DNA of 64,000 bases, from contig CALURK010000001.1 of the NCBI GenBank assembly GCA_944323165.1, positions 181,951 through 245,950 on the forward strand. Direction: 5' to 3'. Below are positions 15,673 to 24,779 of this stretch, one piece after another. This DNA is from Candidatus Gastranaerophilales bacterium (GTDB lineage Bacteria; Cyanobacteriota; Vampirovibrionia; Gastranaerophilales; Gastranaerophilaceae). The notes beneath the pieces were generated by a model. It saw only the letters and a list, made by a program, of their open reading frames with translations. It did no database searches and was not told where the DNA came from. The position numbers and the translations under genes were made by a program. Within the stretch, counting starts at the first letter, position 1; each line of letters starts with the position of its first letter.

Positions 15673-16896
15673 ATGTATTACGATTTTAAATTAGCCGAAA
15701 AAAATTTAGAGAAAGAATTTGAGAAAATAAATGATATAAGAGATTACAATCAGAAAAAAGTTTTAAAAGCTTTTTATGATAATCATGTTGCACCTGAACA
15801 TTTCTATACGGTTTCAGGTTACGGGCATGATGATTTGGGAAGAGAAGTTTTGGATAAAGTTTTTGCACAAGTCTTTTGCGCAGAAAAAGCTCTTGTTAGA
15901 ATACATTTTGCATCAGGTACTCACACTCTTGCTTGTGCTCTATTTGGAAATTTAAAATACGGGGATAAACTGCTTTCAGTTGCAGGAACTCCATATGATA
16001 CAATGCAGGAAGTAATCGGAACGGCTGGAGATGAAGAAACTAAAAGAGCATCTCTTATCGGAAACGGTGTTTTGTACGATGAAGTACCTCTAAAAAACGG
16101 TATGGATATTGATTTTGAAAAGTTAGAGAAAATGGTTGATGATACAATAACTATGGTATTAATTCAGCGCTCAAAGGGCTATTCTACAAGAAAATCACTA
16201 TCTATGGATACAATTGCAAAAATTTGTAAGGTTGTAAAATCTAAAAACCCAAATTGTATTTGTTTTGTAGACAATTGTTACGGAGAATTTGTTAATAAGC
16301 AAGAACCTTTGGAAGTCGGAGCAGACTTAATTGCAGGTTCTTTAATAAAAAATCCGGGCGGCGGAATCGTTGAAGCCGGTGGATATATTGCAGGGAAAGA
16401 ACTTTATGTAGAAAGAGCTGCAAATCGTCTTACTGCTCCAGGTATAGGCTCTGAAGGTGGTGCGATGTTCAATCAGCACAGACTTATATTCCAAGGTCTT
16501 TTTATGGCACCTTCTGTGGTTTCTGAAGCTGTAAAAGGTGCAATTCTTGCAGCAAAAGTTTTTGAAGATATAGGTTTTAATTCTAGTCCAAAACACGATG
16601 AAGAAAGAACAGATATTATTCAAAACATAATTTTCGGAAAACCTGAGCATTTGGAAGAATTCTGTAGAACAATCCAATCTCTTTCACCAGTAAACGGTTA
16701 CGTAACTCCGATTCCTGAATACATTCCGGGATATGAAGATCAAGTAATAATGGCAGGCGGAACATTTATAGAAGGTTCAACAATAGAACTTTCAGCAGAC
16801 GGCCCTATGCGAGAACCTTATGTAGCATATATGCAGGGCGGATTGAATTACGCACACGTCAAAATCTGCCTTGAAGAAATTGTTAAAAAATTGTAG
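15673..16896 (+). CDS. Methionine gamma-lyase family / 'aluminium resistance' PLP enzyme
   Basis: A 407-residue PLP-dependent enzyme of the family annotated as methionine gamma-lyase-like or aluminium resistance protein (YnbB type, fold type I). Family features are the opening AEKNLEKEFEKINDIRDYNQKKVL, RIHFASGTHTLACALFGNL for cofactor-phosphate binding, and CFVDNCYGEFV with the Asp that pairs with the pyridine nitrogen. GSLIKNPGGGI follows, with the Schiff-base Lys near residue 226. Its real substrate is not established in general. It has its own strong promoter and a Shine-Dalgarno (GAGAGGT). Confidence 0.85.
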   Translation: MYYDFKLAEKNLEKEFEKINDIRDYNQKKVLKAFYDNHVAPEHFYTVSGYGHDDLGREVLDKVFAQVFCAEKALVRIHFASGTHTLACALFGNLKYGDKLLSVAGTPYDTMQEVIGTAGDEETKRASLIGNGVLYDEVPLKNGMDIDFEKLEKMVDDTITMVLIQRSKGYSTRKSLSMDTIAKICKVVKSKNPNCICFVDNCYGEFVNKQEPLEVGADLIAGSLIKNPGGGIVEAGGYIAGKELYVERAANRLTAPGIGSEGGAMFNQHRLIFQGLFMAPSVVSEAVKGAILAAKVFEDIGFNSSPKHDEERTDIIQNIIFGKPEHLEEFCRTIQSLSPVNGYVTPIPEYIPGYEDQVIMAGGTFIEGSTIELSADGPMREPYVAYMQGGLNYAHVKICLEEIVKKL

Positions 16897-16921
16897 AATT
16901 TGAGTTTTTGACGATTTTTAT

Positions 16922-17197
16922 TTATTCATCCATAAATTTAAAATCATTTCCAAGTTTTGATTTAAACAGATTTATAAATTCAACAAAATCAATATCCAAA
17001 GCTTCAATGATTTTCCACAATGTAACGAATTTACAGTCAATTAAAGCTCGTTCAATTTTTCCTAAATTACTGTCATTTAGAGAATATTCATCAGCAATTT
17101 TATTTCTGGAAAGTGTTGTTCTATTTTTGCGTAACTCTTCAAGGACTTCTCCGAGAACTTTTCTAAAATATAAAGTCTTTTCATCGGTGTGTTGCAT
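16922..17197 (-). CDS. XRE-family HTH regulator (paralogue of the one at 58 kb)
   Basis: A 91-residue protein that is a single Cro/C1-type helix-turn-helix domain (about residues 12-75). Recognition residues lie around NKIADEYSLNDSNLGKIERAL. It resembles the 91-residue XRE protein at 58015-58290 throughout: both start MQ[H/Y]T[D/N]EK[T/S]L and both have a RIERA/KIERA turn and a TLW[K/Q]I segment. It is divergent from the HAD gene, with two inverted repeats between them, so it probably controls itself and the HAD gene. This is inference from layout. Confidence 0.85.
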   Translation of the reverse strand: MQHTDEKTLYFRKVLGEVLEELRKNRTTLSRNKIADEYSLNDSNLGKIERALIDCKFVTLWKIIEALDIDFVEFINLFKSKLGNDFKFMDE

Positions 17198-17199
17198 TT

Positions 17200-17216
17200 T
17201 ATCATCATAAATGATA
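17200..17216. promoter_or_regulatory. Inverted repeat TATCAT-N5-ATGATA, possible operator
   Basis: A 6-bp inverted repeat with a 5-bp centre, starting 3 bp from the XRE start codon (17197). Suitable in size and place for XRE autoregulation. Confidence 0.45.
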
Positions 17217-17232
17217 GTATTGTAGAGTATCC

Positions 17233-17244
17233 GTTATATATAAC
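17233..17244. promoter_or_regulatory. 12-bp perfect palindrome in the XRE/HAD intergenic region
   Basis: GTTATATATAAC, perfect and adjacent to the HAD Shine-Dalgarno (ACGAGG). It contains a TATATA that could be the -10 of the HAD promoter, so bound repressor would block it. In AT-rich DNA such a palindrome can arise by chance. Confidence 0.4.
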
Positions 17245-17253
17245 GAGGTTGTT

Positions 17254-17586
17254 GTGGCTAAACTTTTATTAATTGATTTTGATGGAGTCTTAAATACCTA
17301 TACTGGGAATTATGATGAAAATGTCATTCCATCTCCAAGAAAAGGTGTTGAGAATTTTTTAAAAAAACTTTCTGAATGCTATAAAATTGAAATATTTACG
17401 GCAAGGAATAAAAAAAGTGTACTAAAATGGCTTATTGAAAATGGTTTAGATAAATACATATATGATGTTACTAATGTAAAAAATCCCTATGCAACAGTTA
17501 TTGTTGATGATAGAGCATTGAGATTTGAAGGAGATTATGAAAAAGCATTTTTAGAAATTGTTAATTTTTCACCATATTGGAAATAA
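17254..17586 (+). CDS. Small HAD-superfamily protein
   Basis: A 110-residue protein with haloacid-dehalogenase motifs: motif I is LLIDFDGVLNTY (nucleophile and acid-base Asp at about residues 8 and 10), motif II IFTAR, and motif IV TVIVDDRAL. There is no cap domain, so it is a minimal C0-type phosphatase, or a nucleotidase-like domain acting on large substrates. The start is GTG (17254) with the Shine-Dalgarno ACGAGG. It is divergent from the XRE gene across a region with two palindromes. Confidence 0.75.
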   Translation: MAKLLLIDFDGVLNTYTGNYDENVIPSPRKGVENFLKKLSECYKIEIFTARNKKSVLKWLIENGLDKYIYDVTNVKNPYATVIVDDRALRFEGDYEKAFLEIVNFSPYWK

Positions 17587-17683
17587 AAGCTTCCAATAAA
17601 CGTATTCACTATTGTCCGATTAGTAAGTTTGACCTGTGTACCAGACAATTCGAGATTGATTTTAGGATTTCTCATTTCTCTAT

Positions 17684-18136
17684 TTAATCTGGTTTATTGT
17701 TGTGTTTTTGATTTTTTAATTTTTCAATTTTTTCAGAAATGTATTTGTATTTATCAAATTGGTTTGAGTTGTTTGAGTTTGGTTCGGATTTTAAACTCTC
17801 TACCAGTTTATCAATTGCTTCAAGATTATCTTCTAAATTTTTAGATTTTTCTTCACTTTCTTTAAACAACTTGTCTAAGTATTCTTTTTCATTCTTTAAA
17901 GCTTCTGCTTTTGCTTTCTCTTCAAGTCTTAATTTACGCTCAATGACGATATCCGTAACTAATGCTAAAAATGTTATACCGGCAAGAGCTAACTTCCAAG
18001 AGCTTTTAGACTTTTTTTCTTTTATTTGTTCGGTACTAGGTTTGTTATCTTTTGTATCATTTTGTGTTTGGGAAGGTTTGTTTGATAAAAATGATTTTTT
18101 TGCTGAATTTTGATAAGAAATCGGATAAATACGCAT
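17684..18136 (-). CDS. Small membrane/coiled-coil protein with MRI-x-P N-terminus
   Basis: Not recognised. The 150 residues begin MRIYPISYQNSAKKSFLSN. A polar linker is followed by a membrane helix (about 48-64, WKLALAGITFLALVTDIVI) and a long charged coiled coil (about 66-145). The first ten residues match the HNH-like protein's start (M/V-R-I-x-P-[I/V]-[S/N]-[Y/F]-x-N), although the rest is unrelated. The Shine-Dalgarno AAAGGT precedes the ATG. No cleavable signal peptide is visible, so the membrane helix probably anchors a long cytoplasmic or periplasmic coil. Confidence 0.65.
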   Translation of the reverse strand: MRIYPISYQNSAKKSFLSNKPSQTQNDTKDNKPSTEQIKEKKSKSSWKLALAGITFLALVTDIVIERKLRLEEKAKAEALKNEKEYLDKLFKESEEKSKNLEDNLEAIDKLVESLKSEPNSNNSNQFDKYKYISEKIEKLKNQKHNNKPD

Positions 18137-18298
18137 AGTTACCTTTCTTTAATTTATTATATTATGCTTTATTATATTATATTTATAATAAAATGTGTAA
18201 ATATTTTTTTTGCCAGTTAAGAAAAAGAGTATATTTACTTTAACCTCTTTACAAATATGTCATTTTTTAATACTATAAAGAACAATGAGAGGTTACTA

Positions 18299-19015
18299 AT
18301 GGTTACAAAATATAAACGTGTGTTATTGAAAGTTAGCGGGGAAGCTTTGCTGGGCAATCAGCAGTTTGGTATTGATTACGATCCTGTTGAGATGATTTCT
18401 AAAGAGATAAAATCTATTTATGAAAAAGGTGCTCAGGTTGCTGTTGTAGTTGGTGGGGGCAATATTTTCCGCGGAATGAAAAATAGCGCAAAACTCGGTA
18501 TGGATCAGGCTTCAGGTGATTATGTCGGAATGCTTGCTACTGTTATGAACGCTGTAGTTATTCAATGTGCTTTGAAAAAAATCGGTGTTGAATGTCGTGT
18601 TCAAACAGCAATTGCGATGAACCAGATTGCAGAGCCTTACGTAAGACATAGAGCCATTAGACACCTTGAAAAAGGCAGAGTAGTTATTTTTGCTGCAGGA
18701 ACAGGAAACCCATTCTTTACAACAGATACAGCCTCAGCTCTTAGAGCTTCTGAAATTGATGCAGAAGTTATGTTGATGGCTAAAAACGGTGTTGACGGGG
18801 TTTATAGTGATGATCCTAAAACAAATCCTGAGGCTAAGAAAATTGACAGAATGTCTTATGATGACATTATCAAAAAAGAATTGAAAGTAATGGACACTTC
18901 TGCTTGTGCACTTTGTAAGCAGAATAAGATTCCTATTATAGTATTTGATTTCAAGGCAAAGGGAAGTCTTGAAAGAATTATGAACGGTGAAGCCGTAGGT
19001 ACGTATATAAGTTAA
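18299..19015 (+). CDS. pyrH: Uridylate kinase
   Basis: UMP kinase phosphorylates UMP to UDP in pyrimidine biosynthesis; the bacterial form is a hexamer of the amino-acid-kinase fold. Motifs are [23 protein letters not shown], the [13 protein letters not shown] segment, and [16 protein letters not shown] with DGVYSDDPK for nucleotide binding. I place the start at ATG 18299, where GAGAGG lies 7 nt upstream; an in-frame ATG at 18257 has no ribosome site and would make the protein atypically long. The resulting 238 residues match the family. It heads the pyrH-frr-cdsA-rnc run. Confidence 0.95.
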   Translation: MVTKYKRVLLKVSGEALLGNQQFGIDYDPVEMISKEIKSIYEKGAQVAVVVGGGNIFRGMKNSAKLGMDQASGDYVGMLATVMNAVVIQCALKKIGVECRVQTAIAMNQIAEPYVRHRAIRHLEKGRVVIFAAGTGNPFFTTDTASALRASEIDAEVMLMAKNGVDGVYSDDPKTNPEAKKIDRMSYDDIIKKELKVMDTSACALCKQNKIPIIVFDFKAKGSLERIMNGEAVGTYIS

Positions 19016-19042
19016 TAAGATAGAATATAAAAGGAGAAAATT

Positions 19043-19609
19043 ATGTCAGAAGCTCTTGAAGAGATGTATTTATTTGGTGAAGAGAAGATGGAAAAAGCTA
19101 TAGCTCAGATGAAAAAAGAGTTTGCTTCTGTTCGTACCGGACGTGCAAATCCTGCAATTCTTGATAAAGTAATTGTAGAATATTACGGTGCTCCTACACC
19201 AATCAGACAAATGGCACAAGTTAGTGTAAGCGAAGGTACTACACTTGTTATAACTCCTTTTGATAAGAGCATAATGAAAGAATTAGAAAAGGCTATTATA
19301 AAAGCTGAGTTGGGAGTTGCTCCAAATAACGACGGAACTTGCGTAAGATTGAACTTCCCTCCGCTTACTGAAGATAGAAGAAAAGAAACTGCAAAAGAAG
19401 TTAAAAAATATGGTGAAGATACTAAAGTTGCAGTAAGAAACGTTAGACGCGATATGGTTGATTCTTTGAAAAAAATCGAAAAAGATGAGAATATGCCTGA
19501 AGATGCTGTTAAAGATAATCAGGATAAAATTCAAAAGATTACTGATAAGTATGTAGGGATAATTGATTCACTTGTAAGTGAAAAAGAAAAAGAGGTTATG
19601 ACAGTATAA
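19043..19609 (+). CDS. frr: Ribosome recycling factor
   Basis: RRF splits post-termination ribosomes together with EF-G. The 188 residues contain the family's key stretches: FASVRTGRANPAIL, the PIRQMAQVSVSEGTTL hinge, RLNFPPLTEDRRKE and VRNVRRDMVDSLKK. The Shine-Dalgarno AAAAGGAGAAAA is strong. pyrH precedes it by 27 nt, the classic bacterial gene order, and the frr stop overlaps the cdsA start by one base. Confidence 0.96.
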   Translation: MSEALEEMYLFGEEKMEKAIAQMKKEFASVRTGRANPAILDKVIVEYYGAPTPIRQMAQVSVSEGTTLVITPFDKSIMKELEKAIIKAELGVAPNNDGTCVRLNFPPLTEDRRKETAKEVKKYGEDTKVAVRNVRRDMVDSLKKIEKDENMPEDAVKDNQDKIQKITDKYVGIIDSLVSEKEKEVMTV

Positions 19610-20472
19610 TGAAAAGATTGATAACCGGTTTGATTTTCGGTTTTACGGCTCTTTTTGCAATTATGGCTGGGGGGTTGTACTTAGTAGCTTTAACTTTGGC
19701 TATTGTAATATTAGCTTCAAAAGAGTATGTAAAAGTCCTTGAGATAAAAGGTTTTAGACCAAGTTTTAGAATAATTATATTATCAAGTTTGATTTTTGCA
19801 GCGCTTGCGTACTTTAACAGGTTTGATCTTGTTGCGCTTGCCTTCTCAGCTTGTTCAATAATGGCTTTTATGTCAGTTTTATTCAAAGGAAAACAGCCTT
19901 ATATTGCAAACGTTGCAACAACAATCCTTGGATTTGTATATTGCGGTTGGTTCCCTCTGCACTTGCTTTTCTTAAGAGATTTAGGAAGCTTGCCTGTGTA
20001 TGACGGAATATTTAAGCACAATGTAACTTTTGAAGGTGCTTGTTATTCTTTATTTCTATTGTTTGCAGTAATTTTGACGGATACTTTCTGCTATTATGCA
20101 GGATGCCGTTTTGGGAAACATAAATTATCAAAGGTTATCAGTCCAAATAAAACTATTGAAGGTTCCATTGGCGGAACATTGATGTGTATGATTTTCTGCT
20201 TAATCTTTGGACCTGTAATTCAAATTCCTTGGTACCATTGTATTATATTGGGTCTTTTAATTGCAGGCTTTGCTCAGATTGGTGATTTGTGCGAATCTAT
20301 GATTAAGCGTGACGCAGGCGTTAAAGATTCAAGCAATATTCTTCCGGGACACGGTGGTTTCCTTGACAGAACCGACAGTTATATTTTAACTATTCCTGTT
20401 GTCCATTATTATTTATTCTTCTTTGTAGTAAATAATTTTGTAGATTTGTTCAAGGGAATATTTCCATGCTAG
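19609..20472 (+). CDS. cdsA: Phosphatidate cytidylyltransferase
   Basis: Integral membrane enzyme making CDP-diacylglycerol for phospholipid synthesis. The 287 residues hold several hydrophobic helices and the diagnostic signature near residues 180-265: SPNKTIEGSIGG, then GDLCESMIKRDAGVKDSS and LPGHGGFLDRTDS, which contain the acidic residues that bind metal and CTP. Translation is coupled at both ends: a one-base overlap with frr and a 7-nt overlap with rnc. Confidence 0.95.
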   Translation: MKRLITGLIFGFTALFAIMAGGLYLVALTLAIVILASKEYVKVLEIKGFRPSFRIIILSSLIFAALAYFNRFDLVALAFSACSIMAFMSVLFKGKQPYIANVATTILGFVYCGWFPLHLLFLRDLGSLPVYDGIFKHNVTFEGACYSLFLLFAVILTDTFCYYAGCRFGKHKLSKVISPNKTIEGSIGGTLMCMIFCLIFGPVIQIPWYHCIILGLLIAGFAQIGDLCESMIKRDAGVKDSSNILPGHGGFLDRTDSYILTIPVVHYYLFFFVVNNFVDLFKGIFPC

Positions 20473-21140
20473 AAGAAATTTTCGGTGAGAAGAATGATTT
20501 AGTAAAAAAAGCCTTGACTCATCCTTCTTACACAAGCGAAAATGAATTGAGTTTTCTGGAAAATTACGAAAGATTGGAATTTTTTGGAGATTCTGTCTTA
20601 AAGCTTTTTACGTCAAAACTTTTGTACGAAAAGTACCCGAGTTCACCTGAGGGTGAGCTTTCAAAAATTCGTTCTATCTTGGTGTCTGATGCTATATTAG
20701 CAAAAGTAGCTACAAAAATTGGTTTGGATGAGGAATTAATCTTGGGACCTGCTGAGGAAAAGCAGGGTGGAAGAAAGCGGGAATCAAATTTGGCTTGTTC
20801 TATGGAAGCAGTTTTTGGGGCTTATTATTTAAGTGGTAAGGCTGAAAAAATTGAAAATTTTATAAAAGAGTATTTGATAATTTATTCTGAAGAAGTAGAG
20901 AAGCATTTTGCAAGATATAATGCAAAGGATATTTTGCAGCAGTACACCCAAGGTATAGATAAGACTTTACCTGTATATAAAACAATAGGTACAAAGGGTC
21001 CTGCGCATAAACCTGTTTTCGAAGTTGAAGTAGAGTGGCGGGGTGAAGTTATAGCCAGAGCTGAAGGGAAAACTAAAAAAGAAGCTCAGCAAAATTGTGC
21101 TTATGAAGCTTGTAAAAAGTTCGGCGTGGTAGAAGATTAG
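20466..21140 (+). CDS. rnc: Ribonuclease III
   Basis: Double-strand-specific endonuclease for rRNA and mRNA processing. The catalytic domain signature is NYERLEFFGDSVLKL (residues about 29-43) with further acidic residues in ACSMEAVFGAYYL. A dsRNA-binding domain with KGPAHKPVFEVEV and KTKKEAQQNCAYEAC occupies the C-terminal third. The 224 residues are normal. The gene overlaps cdsA by 7 nt. With the separate mrnC, the cell splits RNA maturation between two RNase III-type enzymes. Confidence 0.96.
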   Translation: MLEEIFGEKNDLVKKALTHPSYTSENELSFLENYERLEFFGDSVLKLFTSKLLYEKYPSSPEGELSKIRSILVSDAILAKVATKIGLDEELILGPAEEKQGGRKRESNLACSMEAVFGAYYLSGKAEKIENFIKEYLIIYSEEVEKHFARYNAKDILQQYTQGIDKTLPVYKTIGTKGPAHKPVFEVEVEWRGEVIARAEGKTKKEAQQNCAYEACKKFGVVED

Positions 21141-21218
21141 TAAAATTTTCCACCAAATGCATGATACATAATGTCGAAAAATTTATTATAATGGAGTCGT
21201 GTATTGGGAGAGGTTTTG

Positions 21219-21548
21219 ATGAACAGACGTTGGTATGATTCAAATGAGTATACAGAAAAGGCTTTATCTATATTAAAAGATATGGATGAAGAAAGACGTA
21301 AGGCGTTATCTCGTGATTTAACGGCTGTCGTTCGTCAGATTAAAGAAATGCGTGAAGAGGACGAGGACGAAGAACAAGATGTAAGTATCGGGATTGATAG
21401 AGTTCTTGGGCTTTATAAGATTTCAAATTCGAGAAGATGGTATGACAAAGTAAGTCTTTTATCTTACGCAATGAAAACGATGTCAACTTTACCTAAAGAA
21501 GATTTCTACAACATCATGGAAGGTATTTCAACTTCATTATCTGCGTAG
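21219..21548 (+). CDS. Small acidic hypothetical protein with duplicated RRWYD
   Basis: Not recognised. I choose ATG 21219, preceded by the Shine-Dalgarno GGGAGAGG; a TTG at 21204 would overlap that site. The 109-residue protein is soluble, helical and acidic in the middle (a run EEDEDEEQD). The sequence NRRWYD at the start recurs as SRRWYD near residue 74, each followed by a helical segment, so it may be an ancient duplication. The only context is its place between rnc and tpiA. Confidence 0.65.
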   Translation: MNRRWYDSNEYTEKALSILKDMDEERRKALSRDLTAVVRQIKEMREEDEDEEQDVSIGIDRVLGLYKISNSRRWYDKVSLLSYAMKTMSTLPKEDFYNIMEGISTSLSA

Positions 21549-21616
21549 TTTTCTGCCTTGATTTTTCTACCTGTTTATTCTAAACTTCAAGTGTTAGAAA
21601 AATAAGGAGATGGATT

Positions 21617-22411
21617 ATGTCAAGAAAACCAATTATTGCAGGAAACTGGAAAATGAATTTACTTCAAGGTGAAGCAAAAGCTTTATTTGAGGGTATTAAG
21701 AATTTTACAAAAGATTTTACAGCACAACAATTACCAACAATCGTTATAGCTCCTGTATTTACATCATTAAATGTTGTAGAAACTGAAAGATGTAATTGCG
21801 GATGTGGTGGAGATAAGATTGCTATTGCAGGTCAAAACTGCCACTGGGAAAAATCAGGTGCATTTACAGGTGAAGTTTCTGTAGAAATGTTAAAAGATGC
21901 AGGATGCTCTTATGTAATTATCGGTCACTCTGAAAGAAGACAATATTTCTCTGAAACAGATGAAATGATTAACAAGAAAGCAAAAGCTATTTTAGCAGGC
22001 GGTTTGATTCCGATTATTTGCTGCGGAGAAACTCTTGAACAAAGAGAAGCAGGTGTTACAGATCAACACATCGCTACTCAAATTCGTGCAGCTTTGAATG
22101 GTTTATCTGAAGAAGAAATTGCTAGATCAGTTATTGCATACGAACCAATTTGGGCAATCGGAACAGGCAAAACTTGTGACAGTAAAGAAGCTAACAGAGT
22201 AATCGCTATGATTAGAAACGTAGTAAAAGAAGTTTCTTCTGCTTCTGCCGGTGATTCTATCAGAATTCTTTACGGCGGATCTGTAAAACCAAATACAATT
22301 GAAGAACAAATGTCACAATCAGATATTGACGGTGCTTTAGTTGGTGGCGCAAGCTTAAAGGCTGAAAGCTTTAACGAAATCATTGCTAATACAATGAAAG
22401 TAGGCGTTTAA
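21617..22411 (+). CDS. tpiA: Triosephosphate isomerase with a cysteine-rich insert
   Basis: Interconverts DHAP and glyceraldehyde-3-phosphate. Catalytic positions are visible: GNWKMN with Lys12, IIGHSERR with His104, AYEPIWAIGTG with the catalytic Glu, and the phosphate loops ILYGGSVKP and GALVGGASL. The 264 residues exceed the usual ~250 because of a short insert, CNCGCGG (59-65), just before the loop IAGQNCHWEKSG. The three closely spaced Cys there are not typical. Strong Shine-Dalgarno AAGGAGA; a terminator follows. Confidence 0.95.
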   Translation: MSRKPIIAGNWKMNLLQGEAKALFEGIKNFTKDFTAQQLPTIVIAPVFTSLNVVETERCNCGCGGDKIAIAGQNCHWEKSGAFTGEVSVEMLKDAGCSYVIIGHSERRQYFSETDEMINKKAKAILAGGLIPIICCGETLEQREAGVTDQHIATQIRAALNGLSEEEIARSVIAYEPIWAIGTGKTCDSKEANRVIAMIRNVVKEVSSASAGDSIRILYGGSVKPNTIEEQMSQSDIDGALVGGASLKAESFNEIIANTMKVGV

Positions 22412-22438
22412 GCAAGAGAAGATAATTAAATCAAAGAT

Positions 22439-22472
22439 AATGGCAGGAAAAATGTTTCTTGCCATTATTTTT
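22439..22472 (+). terminator. Intrinsic terminator of tpiA
   Basis: Stem AATGGCAGGAAA / TTTCTTGCCATT (one G-T pair), loop AATG, followed by ATTTTTT. Confidence 0.85.
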
Positions 22473-22611
22473 TAGGTAAAAAGTTACAAAAGTTAACAAG
22501 TTAAAGCCAAAAATTATCTATACTTGTGTAAGATTTTTGTTTATGTGAAAATGTTTATAGCTGGTAATAACAGTAAATCGTAGTAGTAAAAATATAAAGG
22601 GAACTAGAAAA

Positions 22612-24699
22612 ATGGCAAGAAAAACTCCATTAGAAAAGATCAGAAATATTGGTATTGCTGCACACATCGATGCAGGTAAGACCACTACAACTGAACGTAT
22701 CCTGTTTTATACAGGAAAAACCCATAAAATTGGTGAAGTACACGATGGTGCTGCTGTAACTGACTTTATGGAACAAGAAAGAGAAAGAGGTATTACAATC
22801 CAATCTGCTGCAGTAACAGCACAGTGGAAAGGCCACCAGATTAACATTATCGATACCCCAGGCCACGTTGACTTTACAATTGAAGTAGAACGTTCACTTC
22901 GTGTATTAGATGGTGTAGTTGCAGTATTTTGTGCAGTAGGTGGTGTTCAATCTCAGTCAGAAACAGTTTGGAGACAAGCTAACAGATATGAAGTACCTAG
23001 AATGGTATTCGTTAATAAAATGGATAGAACGGGTGCTGATTTCTACCGTGTAGTTGACCAAATTAAAACCAGATTAGGTGCAAATGCAGTACCTATCCAA
23101 CTTCCTATCGGTGCAGAAGATAAATTTACAGGCTTGATTGATTTGATGACAATGAAGGCTGAAATTTATACAAACGATTTGGGAACAGATATAAGAGAAG
23201 AAGATGTTCCTGCAGATATGCTGGAAAAGGCAAAAGAATACAGAGAAGCAATGGTAGAAGCAATTGCAGCTGAAGACGATGCTTTGATGGAAAAATTCTT
23301 TGACGATCCTGAAACAATAACAGTAGACGAATTAAAAGCTGTATTGAGAAAAGCTGTTTGTAACAACAAAATCGTTCCTGTATGCTGTGGTACAGCATTT
23401 AAGAACAAAGGTGTACAGTTACTGTTAAATGCTGTAGTTGATTATATGCCATCACCAGTTGACGTAAAGGCTATAGAAGGTGAATTGGAAGACGGTACAA
23501 AGACTGAAAGACATTCATCTGATTCAGAACCTTTTGCAGCATTGGCATTTAAGGTAATGACAGACCCATTTGTAGGTCGTTTAACATTCTTAAGAGTATA
23601 TTCAGGTGTAATTACATCAGGTTCTTATGTATTAAATGCAACAAACGGTAAGAAAGAACGTATTTCAAGATTGGTTCGTATGTATGCAGATCAAAGACTT
23701 GAAGAAAACGAAGTATACGCAGGTGATATCTGTGCAGCAGTAGGTTTGAAAGATACAACAACAGGTGATACATTGTGTGATGAAAAAGCTCCAATTATTT
23801 TGGAAAGAATGACATTCCCAGAACCTGTTATTTCTGTAGCAATTGAGCCAAAAACAAAAGCTGACCAAGATAAGATGGGTATTGCTCTACAAAAACTTGC
23901 AGAAGAAGATCCATCATTCAGAGTTAAATCAGATACAGAAACAGGTCAAACAATTATTTCAGGTATGGGTGAACTTCACTTAGATATCATTGTAGACCGT
24001 ATGCTTAGAGAATTTAAGGTAGAAGCAAACATCGGTAAACCTCAAGTTGCTTACAGAGAAACAATTAGAGGAACAGCTGATCAAGATTCTAAATTCGTTC
24101 GTCAATCAGGTGGTAAAGGTCAATACGGTCACGTTAAGATTAAACTTTCTCCAGCAGAAGAAAATGCCGGATTTGTATTTGAAAACAAAATTGTTGGTGG
24201 TGCAATTCCTAAGGAATACATCGAACCTGCAAGAAAAGGTATGGAAGAAGCTCTTGAAGGCGGTATCTTAGCAGGCTATCCAATGATAGACGTAAAAGTT
24301 GAACTTTATGATGGTTCTTATCACGAAGTCGACTCTTCTGAAATGGCGTTTAAAATCGCAGGTTCTATGGCAATAAAGGATGGTGCTAAGAAAGCTCAAC
24401 CTTGTATTCTTGAACCTATGATGAAGGTAGAAATTGAAATTCCTGATGAATTTACCGGAACAATCATTGGTGATATTTCAAGAAGAAGAGGTCGTGTAGA
24501 AGGTCAAGAACCTCAAGGAAATACCGGAAACGTAATCGTAAGAGCAGTTGTACCTTTGGCTAACATGTTCGGTTATGCAACTGATTTGAGATCTAATACT
24601 CAAGGTCGTGGTACATTCTCTATGGAATTCCAAAAATACGAACAAGTTCCTGCTAATATCGAAAAAGAAATTATCGAAAAATCAGGTGCTGGCAAGTAA
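22612..24699 (+). CDS. fusA: Elongation factor G
   Basis: Translocation GTPase, 695 residues. G1 is AHIDAGKTT near residue 17, G2 the RGITIQSA region, G3 DTPGHVDF and G4 NKMD. Domain II ([18 protein letters not shown]), domain IV ([14 protein letters not shown]) and domain V ([14 protein letters not shown]) follow in order. It sits alone with its own terminator, not in a str operon with rpsL/rpsG/tuf, at least in this window. The Shine-Dalgarno is AAGGGAAC. Confidence 0.97.
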   Translation: MARKTPLEKIRNIGIAAHIDAGKTTTTERILFYTGKTHKIGEVHDGAAVTDFMEQERERGITIQSAAVTAQWKGHQINIIDTPGHVDFTIEVERSLRVLDGVVAVFCAVGGVQSQSETVWRQANRYEVPRMVFVNKMDRTGADFYRVVDQIKTRLGANAVPIQLPIGAEDKFTGLIDLMTMKAEIYTNDLGTDIREEDVPADMLEKAKEYREAMVEAIAAEDDALMEKFFDDPETITVDELKAVLRKAVCNNKIVPVCCGTAFKNKGVQLLLNAVVDYMPSPVDVKAIEGELEDGTKTERHSSDSEPFAALAFKVMTDPFVGRLTFLRVYSGVITSGSYVLNATNGKKERISRLVRMYADQRLEENEVYAGDICAAVGLKDTTTGDTLCDEKAPIILERMTFPEPVISVAIEPKTKADQDKMGIALQKLAEEDPSFRVKSDTETGQTIISGMGELHLDIIVDRMLREFKVEANIGKPQVAYRETIRGTADQDSKFVRQSGGKGQYGHVKIKLSPAEENAGFVFENKIVGGAIPKEYIEPARKGMEEALEGGILAGYPMIDVKVELYDGSYHEVDSSEMAFKIAGSMAIKDGAKKAQPCILEPMMKVEIEIPDEFTGTIIGDISRRRGRVEGQEPQGNTGNVIVRAVVPLANMFGYATDLRSNTQGRGTFSMEFQKYEQVPANIEKEIIEKSGAGK

Positions 24700-24720
24700 T
24701 ATAGGTATTTAAAATATAGA

Positions 24721-24756
24721 TACGGATGATTGTATTAAAATCATCCGTATTTTTTT
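24721..24756 (+). terminator. Intrinsic terminator of fusA
   Basis: Stem TACGGATGAT / ATCATCCGTA, 9-nt loop, followed by seven T. Confidence 0.9.
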
Positions 24757-24767
24757 GTTTTTTGTTT

Positions 24768-24779
24768 TATAATTAGTTT
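24768..24779 (+). promoter_or_regulatory. -10 box immediately before the phosphopantetheinyl transferase gene
   Basis: TATAAT (24768-24773), 6 nt, ATG (24780). No clear -35 and no Shine-Dalgarno. The spacing fits the leaderless class. Confidence 0.5.
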
